The notes beneath the pieces were generated by a model, which saw only the letters and a program-made list of their open reading frames with translations, was not told where the DNA came from and searched no databases. Of a stretch of 64,000 nt of DNA, positions 11,413 through 22,854 are shown one piece after another. The DNA lies in NCBI GenBank assembly GCA_963402885.1, contig OY727095.1, forward strand, positions 16,559,001-16,623,000, given 5' to 3'. The position numbers and the translations under genes are program-made. Positions within the stretch are counted from its first letter, which is position 1. Every line of letters begins with the position of its first letter. Origin of the DNA: Antedon bifida (taxonomy: Eukaryota > Echinodermata > Crinoidea > Comatulida > Antedonidae).

Positions 11413-12795
11413 GGCATATGACCGTTTCGGCCACAGACAGTTTCGGCCACAACAGATTTCTATGGCGCGCCATTCACGCATAATTAGACCGTGCTATTGT
11501 TTTTGCTAGTATTAGTTATCGCATCTAATGCTTTGTTGTATAGTATTTTTATGACTATTACTATTGCATTACAGTGTTATCATTCTTAACTTTATTCCAC
11601 TACAATTTGCATTTATTAGATTTGTTGTTTCCATTCCAGTTTGGTTGTATCATGGAGTAAAGTTGTATTTTATTAGTCTGCTGGAAGTCTTGGCGAAAAA
11701 CAAATTCAACTGTCAGTGACACAGTTAAATACTCTCGTATTAATAGTTTGGCTATGAAAGAAGAAATTCTAAGAAAAAAAAAGAAATTTTATTTTTCCTT
11801 CCATTGCTGAGGTGACCTAAAGGAAAGAGGAATATCAGGAACTCACACATAAATACAAGCAGAATCAAGAAGAAAATTAGTGATAAAAAAAATAAATTTA
11901 ATAAAACTTTGTCATCTTCTTCTGATTGGTTTTTAATACAATACAGGAGTAATTCAATGTTTTATCATGGAGCTCAACAGGTCATGTCTTAAGAACACAT
12001 GTGCATAAATAAAAGGAACATATCAGACCCAACATAAAAATAATAACATATTTTAACATGCACAGAATAAATGAACATATCATATCAATATACAAACAAA
12101 ATGAGTAATAATTTGGATAAAAATGCGACTAAGGATAGCATTTGTTGTGTTCAATGCGAACGTCAGAGGAAGTCCCCAAACTAATTAGTAGGCCTATTAG
12201 TATTATCAATTAATAATTGCTGCTATAAATATATTGAGCAAAACGTTGAATTGTATTATTTTTCAATAAATGCTAAGTAAGTCAGTAAAACAACAATTTC
12301 AAAAATTCATTTCACACTGTTATTTCAAAGTTCGGCCCAATATTACGGACGACGTAGGGAAATGAAGATAAATAGGGTAGTACTACGGAAATGGGGAATC
12401 CCCGGCAAAATGCAACGGGCAAATCAACAGGGGTTTTCCAGCACGTACCTTCTCATGACGCACACAGTCAGAAATTCATTCTGAGCCTGTTCAGAGACAC
12501 ATATTATCTAACAACAAAATTCTTCAATGCTCACATAATTCCTCTTGGGTAGTGGTGTTTTACTAATAGTTCAAGTTCATTTTATTAGGTAAAATTTTAC
12601 ACGCATAATTGCCAAGTTTGTCCGTGTCCGTGTTTTCTTGTGTAAAAAAAAAAAAAAAAAAAATAACGCAATGGAATCGATAATCCTGTATTATATTGTC
12701 ATGTGTCATTGTTCCCCTATCAATGGCACTATGGGCGTTCCATAGATATTGTAGTATTATGTCTGTGGCCGAAATTGTCTGTGGCCGAAGTTGGC
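11413..12795. mobile_element. TIR element inserted in the satellite
   Basis: Inverted ends built on tttcggccacagaca and ttcggccaca lie at 11425-11456 and, reversed, 12755-12790. Both sides abut the same piece of satellite monomer, ccacacaaat, which looks like an 8-10 bp target duplication. The size is about 1.4 kb with no recognisable transposase, so it is probably non-autonomous. The inside at 12190-12500 matches 49985-50430. Confidence 0.55.
12190..12500. repeat. Dispersed repeat, pair with 49985-50430
   Basis: Shared segments are ttgagcaaaacgtt, aatgctaagtaagtcagta, atgaagataaatagggta and cagaaattcattctg, in the same order. Confidence 0.75.
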
Positions 12796-14972
12796 CTAAA
12801 CCACACAAATACCCTGACTAACAGCCCTAAGGAAGCAGTGCATTTTAGTCTATTAATAAATGGATCATAAAGTAAGGTAGTACAATACCTCACACAAATA
12901 CCTTGACTAACAGCCCTAGGGAAGCAGTGCATTTTAGTCTATTAATAAATGGATCATAAAGTAAGGTAGTACAATACCCCACAAAAATACCCTGACTAAC
13001 AGCCCTAGGGAAGCAGTGCATTTTAGTCTATTAATAAATGGATCATAAAGTAAGGTAGTACAATATCCCACACAAATACCCTGACTAACAGCCCTGGGGA
13101 AGCAGTGCATTTTAGTCTATTAATAAATGGATCATAAAGTAAGGTAGTACAATGCCCCACACAAATACCCTGACTAATAGCCCTGGGGAAGCAGTGCATT
13201 TTAGTCTATTAATAAATGGATCATAAAGTAAAGTAGTACAATACCCCAAACAAATACCCTGACTAACAGCCCTGGGGAAGCAGTGCATTTTAGTCTATTA
13301 ATAAATGGATCATAAAGTAAGGTAGTACAATACCCCACACAAATACCCTGACTAACAGCCCTAGGGAAGCAGTGCATTTTAGTCTATTAATAAATGGATC
13401 ATAAAGTAAGGTAGTACAATACCCCACACAAATACCCTGACTAACAGCCCTGGGGAAGCAGTGCATTTTAGTCTATTAATAAATGGATCATAGTAAGGTA
13501 GTACAATACCCCACACAAATACCCTGTCTAACAGCCCTGGGGAAGCAGTGCATTTTAGTCTATTAATAAATGGATCATAAAGTAAGGTAGTACAATACCC
13601 CACACAAATACCCTGACTAATAGCCCTGGGGAAGCAGTGCATTTTAGTCTATTAATAAATGGATCATAAAGTAAAGTAGTACAATACCCCAAACAAATAC
13701 CCTGACTAACAGCCCTGGGGAAGCAGTGCATTTTAGTCTATTAATAAATGGATCATAAAGTAAGGTAGTACAATACCCCACACAAATACCCTGACTAAAA
13801 CAGCCCTAGGGAAGCAGTGCATTTTAGTCTATTAATAAATGGATCATAAAGTAAGGTAGTACAATACCCCACACAAATACCCTGACTAACAGCCCTGGGG
13901 AAGCAGTGCATTTTAGTCTATTAATAAATGGATCATAAAGTAAGGTAGTACAATACCCCACACAAATACCCTGTCTAACAGCCCTGGGGAAGCAGTGCAT
14001 TTTAGTCTATTAATAAATGGATCATAAAGTAAGGTAGTACAATACCCCACACAAATACCCTGTCTAACAGCCTTTGGGAAGCAGTGCATTTTAGTCTATT
14101 AATAAATGGATCATAAAGTAAGGTAGTACAATACCCCACACAAATACCCTGTCTAACAGCCCTGGGGAAGCAGTGCATTTTAGTCTATTAATAAATGGAT
14201 CATAAAGTAATAACCAAACATTTCTATAACCTTTATACATGTTTCAAACAATCAGATGATTTTTACTTTATCTTTTGTTTAAATACAAAGTTAATATTAA
14301 ACTAACGATAATGATTTTGAGGATTTGTTTGCCTGTATCTAGGGGCAACAGGCAAACACAAAGCAAGTCATTAATAATAATCAGACCCCTTGTTTTTCTC
14401 AATGTAAGCTTGTTGACAATCTCCATAACATTTTTCTCAAGTACAAAAACAACCCTGGCTAAAAAGATTCTGAAACACAATTCCTGATCGAACTCCTACT
14501 GAACAATTAATTTCTTTCATAAGAAAAATCTCTGACAAAAAACTGTTTTAGCTATGAAATTGTCAAAAATTGAGTGTGTTATCTAGAGCAAAATTAGTAA
14601 ACACATAATTTATCCTCTTTTAGTTCTCTAGTTTCATATTTTTCTATTTCTTACTCAAAATGGGTTTTGTTCCTACAATAAAGAAATTAAATTTCTTTAA
14701 AATAATGTCATGAGGGTGTTTCTCAACGTAGCCATAGTGGCAAAGCCTTTTCACTTTATTTTCTTCTAAACTTGTGTAGTTTGCATTGGGTCACCTTCTA
14801 ATTTCCCAAAAGTATTTAGGCTATCAAGATTTCCCATACAAATTTTTTTTTTTTTTTAGTGTCTACTGTCTAAACATACCACACACTGTATTTGCTGTTG
14901 ACTAGCTAGATTTCTAGTTTATAACAAATTATATTTTTTAGACAAATAACTCTGTAATTTTTATTTTTTTCA

Positions 14973-15540
14973 AATTAATTTGTTTAAGAAGGTTTCCAGT
15001 CATATCACTAATTGGGTTTTAAAGACATTTTATGCATTTGCTGCAATTGTGTCATCCTTACTGATACAAGTCCGCACACGTTAAAACAGGTATTCATAAT
15101 ACCTTAATTTAGTCTTATGGGGTATCCCATGTTAGATCTGGTTGATGTGCTCTCTTCTTTGGGTTTCATGGGTCACTATATTTGTCAAAATTGGTCTTAT
15201 TTTTGGTTAATCTTCTTTTGGGCTACAGGGACCTCTGATAGGTAATTTGTTATCTCACATTTGATCTGGTCTGGTGCAGAGGCTATATACAGTCATAAGA
15301 CTTCAGCAAACATTTATTATCTTTATAATCTAAATATATTTTTTGTACATATTGCTCTGGTTTAAGATTATCTATAACAAATTGTATAACAGGAACTCAA
15401 TAATCAAAACAAACAAATCATTAGTAACAATATGATAAAAAGTTCATTTATACAGAAACCCAGGGTAGAAATTGTTATTAATGATTTGTTTGTATTGTTT
15501 ATTGAGTTCCTGTTATACAATGTGTTATCAGATAATCTTA
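14973..15540. repeat. Dispersed repeat, pair with 62848-63330
   Basis: Long collinear matches include attttatgcatttgctgcaa, ttgtgtcatcc, ggtatcccatgttagatctg and cataagacttcagcaaacat. Confidence 0.8.
15364..15540. mobile_element. Hairpin element with about 68-bp arms
   Basis: The left arm aagattatctataacaaatt... and right arm ...gttatcagataatctta pair almost throughout, including gtataacaggaactcaataa opposite ttattgagttcctgttatac. The loop is about 40 bp. Confidence 0.75.
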
Positions 15541-16260
15541 AACAGTAGATTTAATATTAACATTGTATTCTAATGTTAAACAAAGATAATAAATAGAACA
15601 CACAGCCATTTATAACTCTCTGTACTATAAATTACCATTTTGGTTATATTTGCACAGAGTGATAATATTAAATAAAATGAACTTAGTCAATACTCTGTCA
15701 ATCATTGTACACTTCTATTACCAAAGTGAAAATGAATAGGATGAACTATAGTGAGTGGGTTAACAACGCCACTACCTAACCCTAGTTCAAAATGATCAAA
15801 AGCATGGCATAGCAGATAGATTGTGGCGTGCCATACAAATACCAAAATAAAAGGCGACTGATATCTTTGTAAACCAATAGTTAGTGCGGTTTTAAATACG
15901 ATCCTCCGTTCAGGAGGTACGATTCTTTAATTAACATAGTGTCCTGAAATCCACTGAAAACGCATGTTAATTTTGTTTTTACTAAAGAATATCAGAAGAA
16001 TGAGTAATCCGCGGTTTTCCCTGTAACTTTAATATTGTCCATGCGGTAGGGCGCCACCATAAGTTGGGATGTATGTGATGGTAATCTAAGCCTGGACCAC
16101 CTGTAGTGTTTTCATGATAAAAAATGTTATCAACTACATGCTAACATCATATTAAATGCTATTTGGATATTTAATTGTTTGTTTTATGCAATTTATTTAG
16201 TAAAAACTGCCGAAAAAAAAGCACATTGTTGACGTGTTTTCACGAAGGATAGTTTAATAA
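15541..16260. other. No feature recognised
   Basis: AT-rich single-copy-looking sequence, no coding frame or splice-bounded exon seen on either strand. Confidence 0.5.
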
Positions 16261-16261
16261 T

Positions 16262-17012
16262 ACAGTCGACTCCGTCTAAGTCGAATTCGCGTAAGTCGAA
16301 TAATCGCGAAAGTCGAATTTTTATGAAAGTCCCAATTCTTTCCTATACATTACTGTGTAATTTTGATTTGTAAGTCGAATTTTTCTAAGTCGAAATTCGT
16401 CTAAGTCGACGTCTTTTTGCGGTCCGAATACACACATTCTTTAGTGATTTATATCGTATAAGTCGAAGTCACAAATCATGCGGCAACAACGCGATAAAAA
16501 AAGCCGATGAAATGTATGTAATTCGATAAACAAACGACAGAGGTGATAATGTGCATATCGGTTCTCTCAAGCAGGTTGTAGCATAGGCGGCGTCCTATAA
16601 CTCGCGCTAGTACTGTATATATCTGTGAGTTGTTTTAGCGTTGAGAAATTGAGCGGCGTTTTGTGGGTACCTATTTTGTGCTAGACAGATGGCAATAAAT
16701 AATGGATACCGTTTTCGAAAAAGAACCGAAATGTATTTGTTATAAAAAAAATACAGTTTGTCATTGCCGATAAAGGAGGCCTAGCATTTATTAGGCCTAG
16801 CTAGCTAAGCAAACTGAATTCAAGAAGGCTCATCGTGTGGGCCGCGATCGTGACAGGGTCTACTAGGCTTAGCCGTAGTGCGGCTAGTGAGTGGGCCTAG
16901 GCCTAGCATTTTTTTTTACAAATCTGTAAGTCGAAGTTCGCATAACAGCATAATAGCATAAGTTTTATACTAGTCCCCTTAGATTTGACTTAGGCGGAGT
17001 CGACTATATATC
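16262..17012. mobile_element. pogo/Tigger-like non-autonomous TIR element
   Basis: The ends are cagtcgactccgtctaagtc on the left and, reversed, tagtcgactccgcctaagtc on the right, both next to TA. Repeated taagtcgaa motifs lie below the ends. TA targets and such ends are usual for pogo/Tigger-like elements. No transposase frame is seen. Confidence 0.7.
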
Positions 17013-17079
17013 TATGTGTAGAAAAAATAAATATTAATTAAATGGAACATTTATATCATAAATACATTACTTAATTTAC

Positions 17080-18240
17080 CTTAGAATTGGGCCTCATAAG
17101 TACTTTTATGAAGAAGAATCACATAAAAAGTAACAAATAATTCTTTTTTTTTCTTTCTTTTTTTTAATGATTTTACAGACGTGTTTCTCGCACACCGTTC
17201 GCGAATTTCGCATACACGAAGTTCAATATTTTCATTTCTATGGAGCGCCAAAAGAGCAACTATAATAGAGGGTTAAAAATGCAGTGGAATGCGTCTAATT
17301 TTAATGCATCTATTTATGAAATACACATTTAATTTCCAATTTTTTTGTCAATAAAAAAGTTGTTACATGTTACTGCTGATAATGTACGGTTTTCAAAGAA
17401 CATTAACCGACCCTAAATCAGCATCTAATTAGTCCATGCCTGGGACTATGACTAAGAGGGATATTATTTAGATCATTGAGGTATATCAACCTACGCCGTG
17501 GCTAAAGATACGGTACCGTATCCTAACCTCTCTTTACTAAAGGTACGGTAAAATTACATTACGTCATAATCAGCCAATGGGGTGCTGGTGTGACGTCATT
17601 GTATAAGGACTTTGAATTTTTGTTCATATCGCAAAAACAGTGATCAACCGCATTTTCTTGCATGGCTCCAATCTGGCACCGCTTTCTCTACACAAACTCG
17701 CATAATGAGGTTATAGTAAGTAGGCCTAGGCCTCTTTTGAAACAGTTTTCTGTATTCTAGAATTAAAATCAACATGTTTTGGCTTTTCAATAATAATAAC
17801 AGACGTAGCAACAGACGTAATAGCAAGAAAATGCGATAAACCTACAGTACATCTTATGATGATGAAATTGTCAATTTTTATTCTTAAAAGTCAACGAAAA
17901 CCATGTACAGTTTCAACAGTAACAATAACATTTTAGTTGTATTGACATTGACAAAATATATTGAAATTGAACGTAATTTTCACCAAAAAATGCATTAAAT
18001 ATGCGCATTCCACTGCCTTTTTAGCCCTCTATTATAGTTGCTCTTTTGGCGCTCCATAGAAACGTCAATATTGAACATGGAGTAGGCCTAGGCCCTATGT
18101 GAAATTCACAAACCGCCCATGTGCAAGAAACACATCTAAATTAAAAGGATTTATTTGTTACTTTTTCTGTGATTCTCCATTGTAAAACTAAAAGTACGTA
18201 AGTAAGTCTAATTCTAAGGTGTGATATTGAGGATAAAGTG
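17080..18240. mobile_element. Element with long inverted ends (about 200 bp or more)
   Basis: 17080-17310 and 18000-18240 match in reverse: gagcgccaaaagagcaacta, taatagagggttaaaaatgc, agaatcac with aaaagtaacaaata, and a cttagaatt edge. The inside of about 700 bp has no coding frame. Confidence 0.75.
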
Positions 18241-19639
18241 CCTTAACACACTTGGAGTCGAAATAAAAGACAGGTGCGAAACGGAACTAGCGCCCCTAGG
18301 CTAGTAGTAGGCCCCTAGTACCGTAGTAGTGTAGTCAGTACGTAGATGGCTAAGCCTAGGAGGCCTAGGCCCTAGGCCTAGAATAGTTTGTTAGCTAGCT
18401 AGGCTAGGTAGGGCCTATATCCTAGGATACGAATATAAGATCCAAATAAAGACCTGCTATTAAAACAATACAGTATAAAGAATTCCGTATATGATATGGT
18501 ATGATAATAATGAAACAAAACTTACTTCTTGTTTTTGTCATTCTTCAATTCTGGTGGGGTGATAAACTTTATTTTTTATAGAGGGCGCAATCACAATTTG
18601 TCTACATTTTATCGCTGCAATATTTATATCGAAGAACTTTATTACTCGATTTTCGGCGGCGGGTTGGTGAAATGAATAATATTATTCCTATAATAAACAA
18701 TACATTTTTAACAATAGCTAGCACGTACAATTTGATATAATGACCTCCTCGATGTTAAAATCTCCCTCTTCAAAAAACACTATCCTTACAAATAAACAAA
18801 TATGTTTTTCATTCATAATTTAGTATTTATTAAAAAATATGAATAACAATAAAACATAGCAGCATAAATACTGAATTGAGTTTTAATTTACAAAATTGAA
18901 TTGAAAGTAAAAAAATATCAAAATATAAAACATTTCATTTACCAAACAGACATTTAAAAATTAATTCATATAAAAAATATAATTACTGTACAAAAAAATT
19001 GAACACTATAAACAATCATTTATCAAACATTAATTTAGATTTAAGCATTGTTCGTTTAATAATCGGATCAAATATGGAACAGGGCTAGAGAAGTGGTGTT
19101 TAGTAGCACAGTGAGATTCAACAAAGTTGTGTCTATGTCTAGTATGGTAAGGGGAAGGATTAGAGGGCGCAAGGATTTAATTCTGTTGAGAGCCATATAT
19201 ATAGTTATGACTTTATATATATGGCTCTGATTCTGTTCTTCCGTTTACCTGGTCTCATTTGCATATATTTTTGTCCCGTTTTGTTTTTGTAATTCTGCAT
19301 ATATAAAAAATAAATTAACAAAGTATATAATTAACTGGTTCTCTCACGTTAAAAAAAATTGAAAGACATTCCAACTACTTCCAGTTCCTAGGTATTTTGC
19401 CTCTTTATTTTTAATATTTAAACTCAGTTCATTTACTGTACTGTACTATAATGTTGTCGTTTCATTTGACAAGCAAGGTTGAATTCCTTCAGGGGGACAT
19501 TTTTGTTTTTAATAAAAAGGGGAATCAAGAGTGAACTTTGACCTTTGGATTATTTTTCAAAAACATAAGAAACACTTTAAACAAAATTGGATCTCTTAAT
19601 TGGAGAGAATGCAATAAATGAAGTAGATTAAGTCTTGTT
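18241..19639. other. Nothing firm; GGCCTAG-rich patch and AT-rich sequence
   Basis: 18285-18420 is dense in gcctaggcctag-like words. Near 19190-19225 a short hairpin of atatatggctct is seen. No exon recognised. Confidence 0.5.
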
Positions 19640-19880
19640 TGATAAATTTCTTTCATGGAAAAATAATATTCATAGTTTATTTCAAAATGTAAGAAAAAAA
19701 ATAGGCATATTATTTAAGTTGAGATAATTTGTTCCTCAATACATCCTAATTATAATCTACAATTCATTTATTAATCCATTATTCGTTTATGGCATTGAGG
19801 TCTGGGGTAGCACATATTCTTCTTACTTAAATCAATTCTTATTAAAAAAATGTATGTTTGTCATTTGATTTTTGCCTGTA
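19640..19880 (+). pseudogene. LINE RT fragment
   Basis: Broken frames read KIGILFKL, then IYNSFINPLFVYGIEVWGST and YLNQFLLKKCM, a C-terminal RT pattern (NSFIxPxxxYGIEVWG). It lies just before the 116-bp array. Confidence 0.7.
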
Positions 19881-20008
19881 ATCTCAACCTAGAGACTCTA
19901 ATATAAATGCACAACAAAATATAAAAACAGTTAAAATGGTCTTATCTCTAAATATAGCAATAGGTAATGCCTACAGGAACATTAGCAATGTTTTATACCC
20001 ACATGCCT

Positions 20009-21645
20009 GTAGGCCTACTATTATTTTTTGTAATATTCCAGTATTGTTATTTGTTTTGTCATCTTTTTTTGTTACTAACATTCATGTACCGTTTAGTACA
20101 CTGAAATCTTATAATAAATCTTTGTAGGCCTACTGTTATTTTTTGTAATATTCCAGTATTGTTACTTGTTTTGTCATCTTTTTTTGTTACTAACATTCAT
20201 GTACCATTTAGTACACTGAAATCTTATAATAAATCTTTATAGGCCTACTGTTATTTTTTGTAATATTCCAGTATTGTTATTTGTTTTGTTGTCTTTTTTT
20301 TGTTACTAACATTCATGTACCGTTTAGTACACTAAAATCTTATAATAAATCTTTGTAGGCCTACTGTTATTTTTTGTAATATTCCAGTATTGTTACTTGT
20401 TTTGTCATCTTTTTTTGTTACTAACATTCATGTACCATTTAGTACACTGAAATCTTATAATAAATCTTTATAGGCCTACTGTTATTTTTTGTAATATTCC
20501 AGTATTGTTATTTGTTTTGTTGTCTTTTTTTTGTTACTAACATTCATGTACCGTTTAGTACACTAAAATCTTATAATAAATCTTTGTAGGCCTACTGTTA
20601 TTTTTTGTAATATTCCAGTATTGTTATTTGTTTTGTTGTCTTTTTTTTGTTACTAACATTCATGTACCATTTAGTACACTGAAATCTTATAATAAATCTT
20701 TATAGGCCTACTGTTATTTTTTGTAATATTCCAGTATTGTTATTTTGTTTTGTCATCTTTTTTTGTTACTAACATTCATGTACCATTTAGTACACTGAAA
20801 TCTTATAATAAATCTTTATAGGCCTACTGTTATTTTTTGTAATATTCCAGTATTGTTATTTGTTTTGTCATCTTTTTTTGTTACTAACATTCATGTACCG
20901 TTTAGTACACTGAAATCTTATAATAAATCTTTGTAGGCCTACTGTTATTTTTTGTAATATTCCAGTATTGTTATTTTGTTTTGTTGTCTTTTTTTGTTAC
21001 TAACATTCATGTACCATTTAGTACACTAAAATCTTATAATAAATCTTTGTAGGCCTACTGTTATTTTTTGTAATATTCCAGTATTGTTATTTTGTTTTGT
21101 CATCTTTTTTTGTTGCTAACATTCATGTACCATTTAGTACACTGAAATCTTATAATAAATCTTTATAGGCCTACTGTTATTTTTTGTAATATTCCAGTAT
21201 TGTTATTTTGTTTTGTCATCTTTTTTTTCTTACTAACATTCATGTACCATTTAGTACACTGAAATCTTATAATAAATCTTTGTAGGCCTACTGTTATTTT
21301 TTGTAATATTCCAGTATTGTTATTTTGTTTTGTCATCTTTTTTTTGTTACTAACATTCATGTACTGTTTAGTACACTGAAATCTTATAATAAATCTTTGT
21401 AGGCCTTATACTGTTATTTTTTGTAATATTCCAGTATTGTTATTTTGTTTTGTCATCTTTTTTTTGTTACTAACATTCATGTACTGTTTAGTACACTGAA
21501 ATCTTATAATAAATCTTTGTAGGCCTTATACTGTTAATTTTTGTAATATTCCAGTATTGTTATTTTGTTTTGCTGTCTTTCTTTTGTTACTAACATTCAT
21601 GTACCATCCGTTTAGTACACTGAAATCTTATAATAAATCTTTCAA
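20009..21645. repeat. 116-bp tandem array, about 14 copies
   Basis: The unit begins aggcctactgttattttttg and includes attcatgtaccatttagtac and aatcttataataaatcttt. Successive aggcct starts at 20126, 20241 and 20357 give a period of 115-117. Variants alternate between gtcatc and gttgtc, pointing to higher-order pairs. The last two or three units carry aggccttatactg. Confidence 0.9.
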
Positions 21646-21985
21646 CAGTAGAACCTCCTCCTTACTACTGGAGTAAATCCCTTCTTTAGGACACCCCTAT
21701 TCAGGGGACACACCCCTATTTAGAGGACACACCCCTATTTAGGGGACACATCCCTATTCAGGGGACACACCCCTCCTCTTTACTACTGGAGTAAACCCCT
21801 TCTTTAGGACACCCCTATTAAGCGGACACACCCCTATTCAGGGGACACACCCCTACGCTTTACTACTGGAGTAAACCCCTTCTTTAGGACACCCCTATTC
21901 AGGGGACACATCCCTCCTCTTTACTACTGGAGTAAATCCCTTCTTTAGGACACCCCTATTCAGGGGATACTTCCCCATAAAACGA
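21646..21985. repeat. Minisatellite of ggacacacccctattcagg units
   Basis: Short units of about 18-20 bp (ggggacacacccctattca) are nested within longer units of about 60-100 bp that start ctttactactggagtaaa. It abuts the 116-bp array directly. Confidence 0.75.
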
Positions 21986-22850
21986 GGGGAAATATATGTT
22001 TGTACATTGAAGTATGACACGCTAACATTACATCGCAACCAAATCGCTACTCAATTCGCAGATAAAAGAGTTAACAGGTAGATTGTACTGGTATCAGTTT
22101 TCAACACTTTAACGCTGTCTAATACTTGTATGAATAGAATGTTCGTGTTTATTGCATCATTGGGCTAAGTCTGTGACTTAAGTCTTCATCATCCTCTGAG
22201 AGATCTATACGGATGAAAAACAGTATCAATAAATTTAGTATAACAGTTATGATTATTGTGGAAATTGTAATTGTTTTTTAAGATTATGAATAATGAATAT
22301 AAATTCATAAAACACCAGCAATATTTTCCAATGTAATAAATTCAGTAGATTAGCATCATAGTTATTGTTGAAATCATAATCATTATTTGAATAAGATTGC
22401 AGTATAATTCATGAAACGCCACAAAATCATTTTCAATTTCTTGTAATAAATTCAGTAGGTAGCATTCTTATCATAATCACAATTTTAAGATTATGAATAA
22501 AAATTCATGAAAAACCACAAAATCATTTAGTAATAAAAGTAATAAATTCAGCATTGTTATTGTTTAATAATAATAATAATCATTGCTTGAATATGATTAT
22601 AATATTAATTCAATTCAACAATTTTCTATATCTATAATCAGCTTTTAGAAACAACTACAAAAAAACTACTCACTCTAATTATTTTATTCCTATAATAATA
22701 AGTTACATTATATTCTGTGTTTTATAAATCCTAAATTTTAGAGTTATATCATCCTCAATATCACCAACTTCTATGTCATTATATTCATATAATCTTTCTT
22801 TTTTTAAACTTTTTTATGTTTTTCTCCCATTCTTGTATAATATTTATAAT
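21986..22850. other. AT-rich spacer, nothing firm
   Basis: Loose repeats of a unit containing attcatgaaa, acaccacaaaatcattt and aataaattcag appear near 22300-22560. The terminal exon of module B might lie here or further left but was not identified. Confidence 0.45.
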
Positions 22851-22854
22851 TTAC

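Larger units (their letters stand above)
11390..14208. repeat. 89-bp satellite array, about 16 monomers, with a detached first piece
   Basis: From about 12789 to 14208 a monomer of 89 bp (cattttagtctattaataaa, gtagtacaataccccacaca) repeats head to tail. The period was measured from successive gtacaat positions. Some monomers have 2-bp gains or losses. Minus-strand open frames here are products of the repeat. A piece of the same monomer (tacaataccccacacaaat) lies at about 11393-11412, separated from the array by an insert. Confidence 0.9.

Noticed and set aside
12563..13642. Minus-strand open frames rich in a VRVFVWGIVLP-type repeat
   Set aside because: They are read-through of the 89-bp satellite. 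89 is not a multiple of three, and the frame holds only by chance and indels. No splice or domain evidence.
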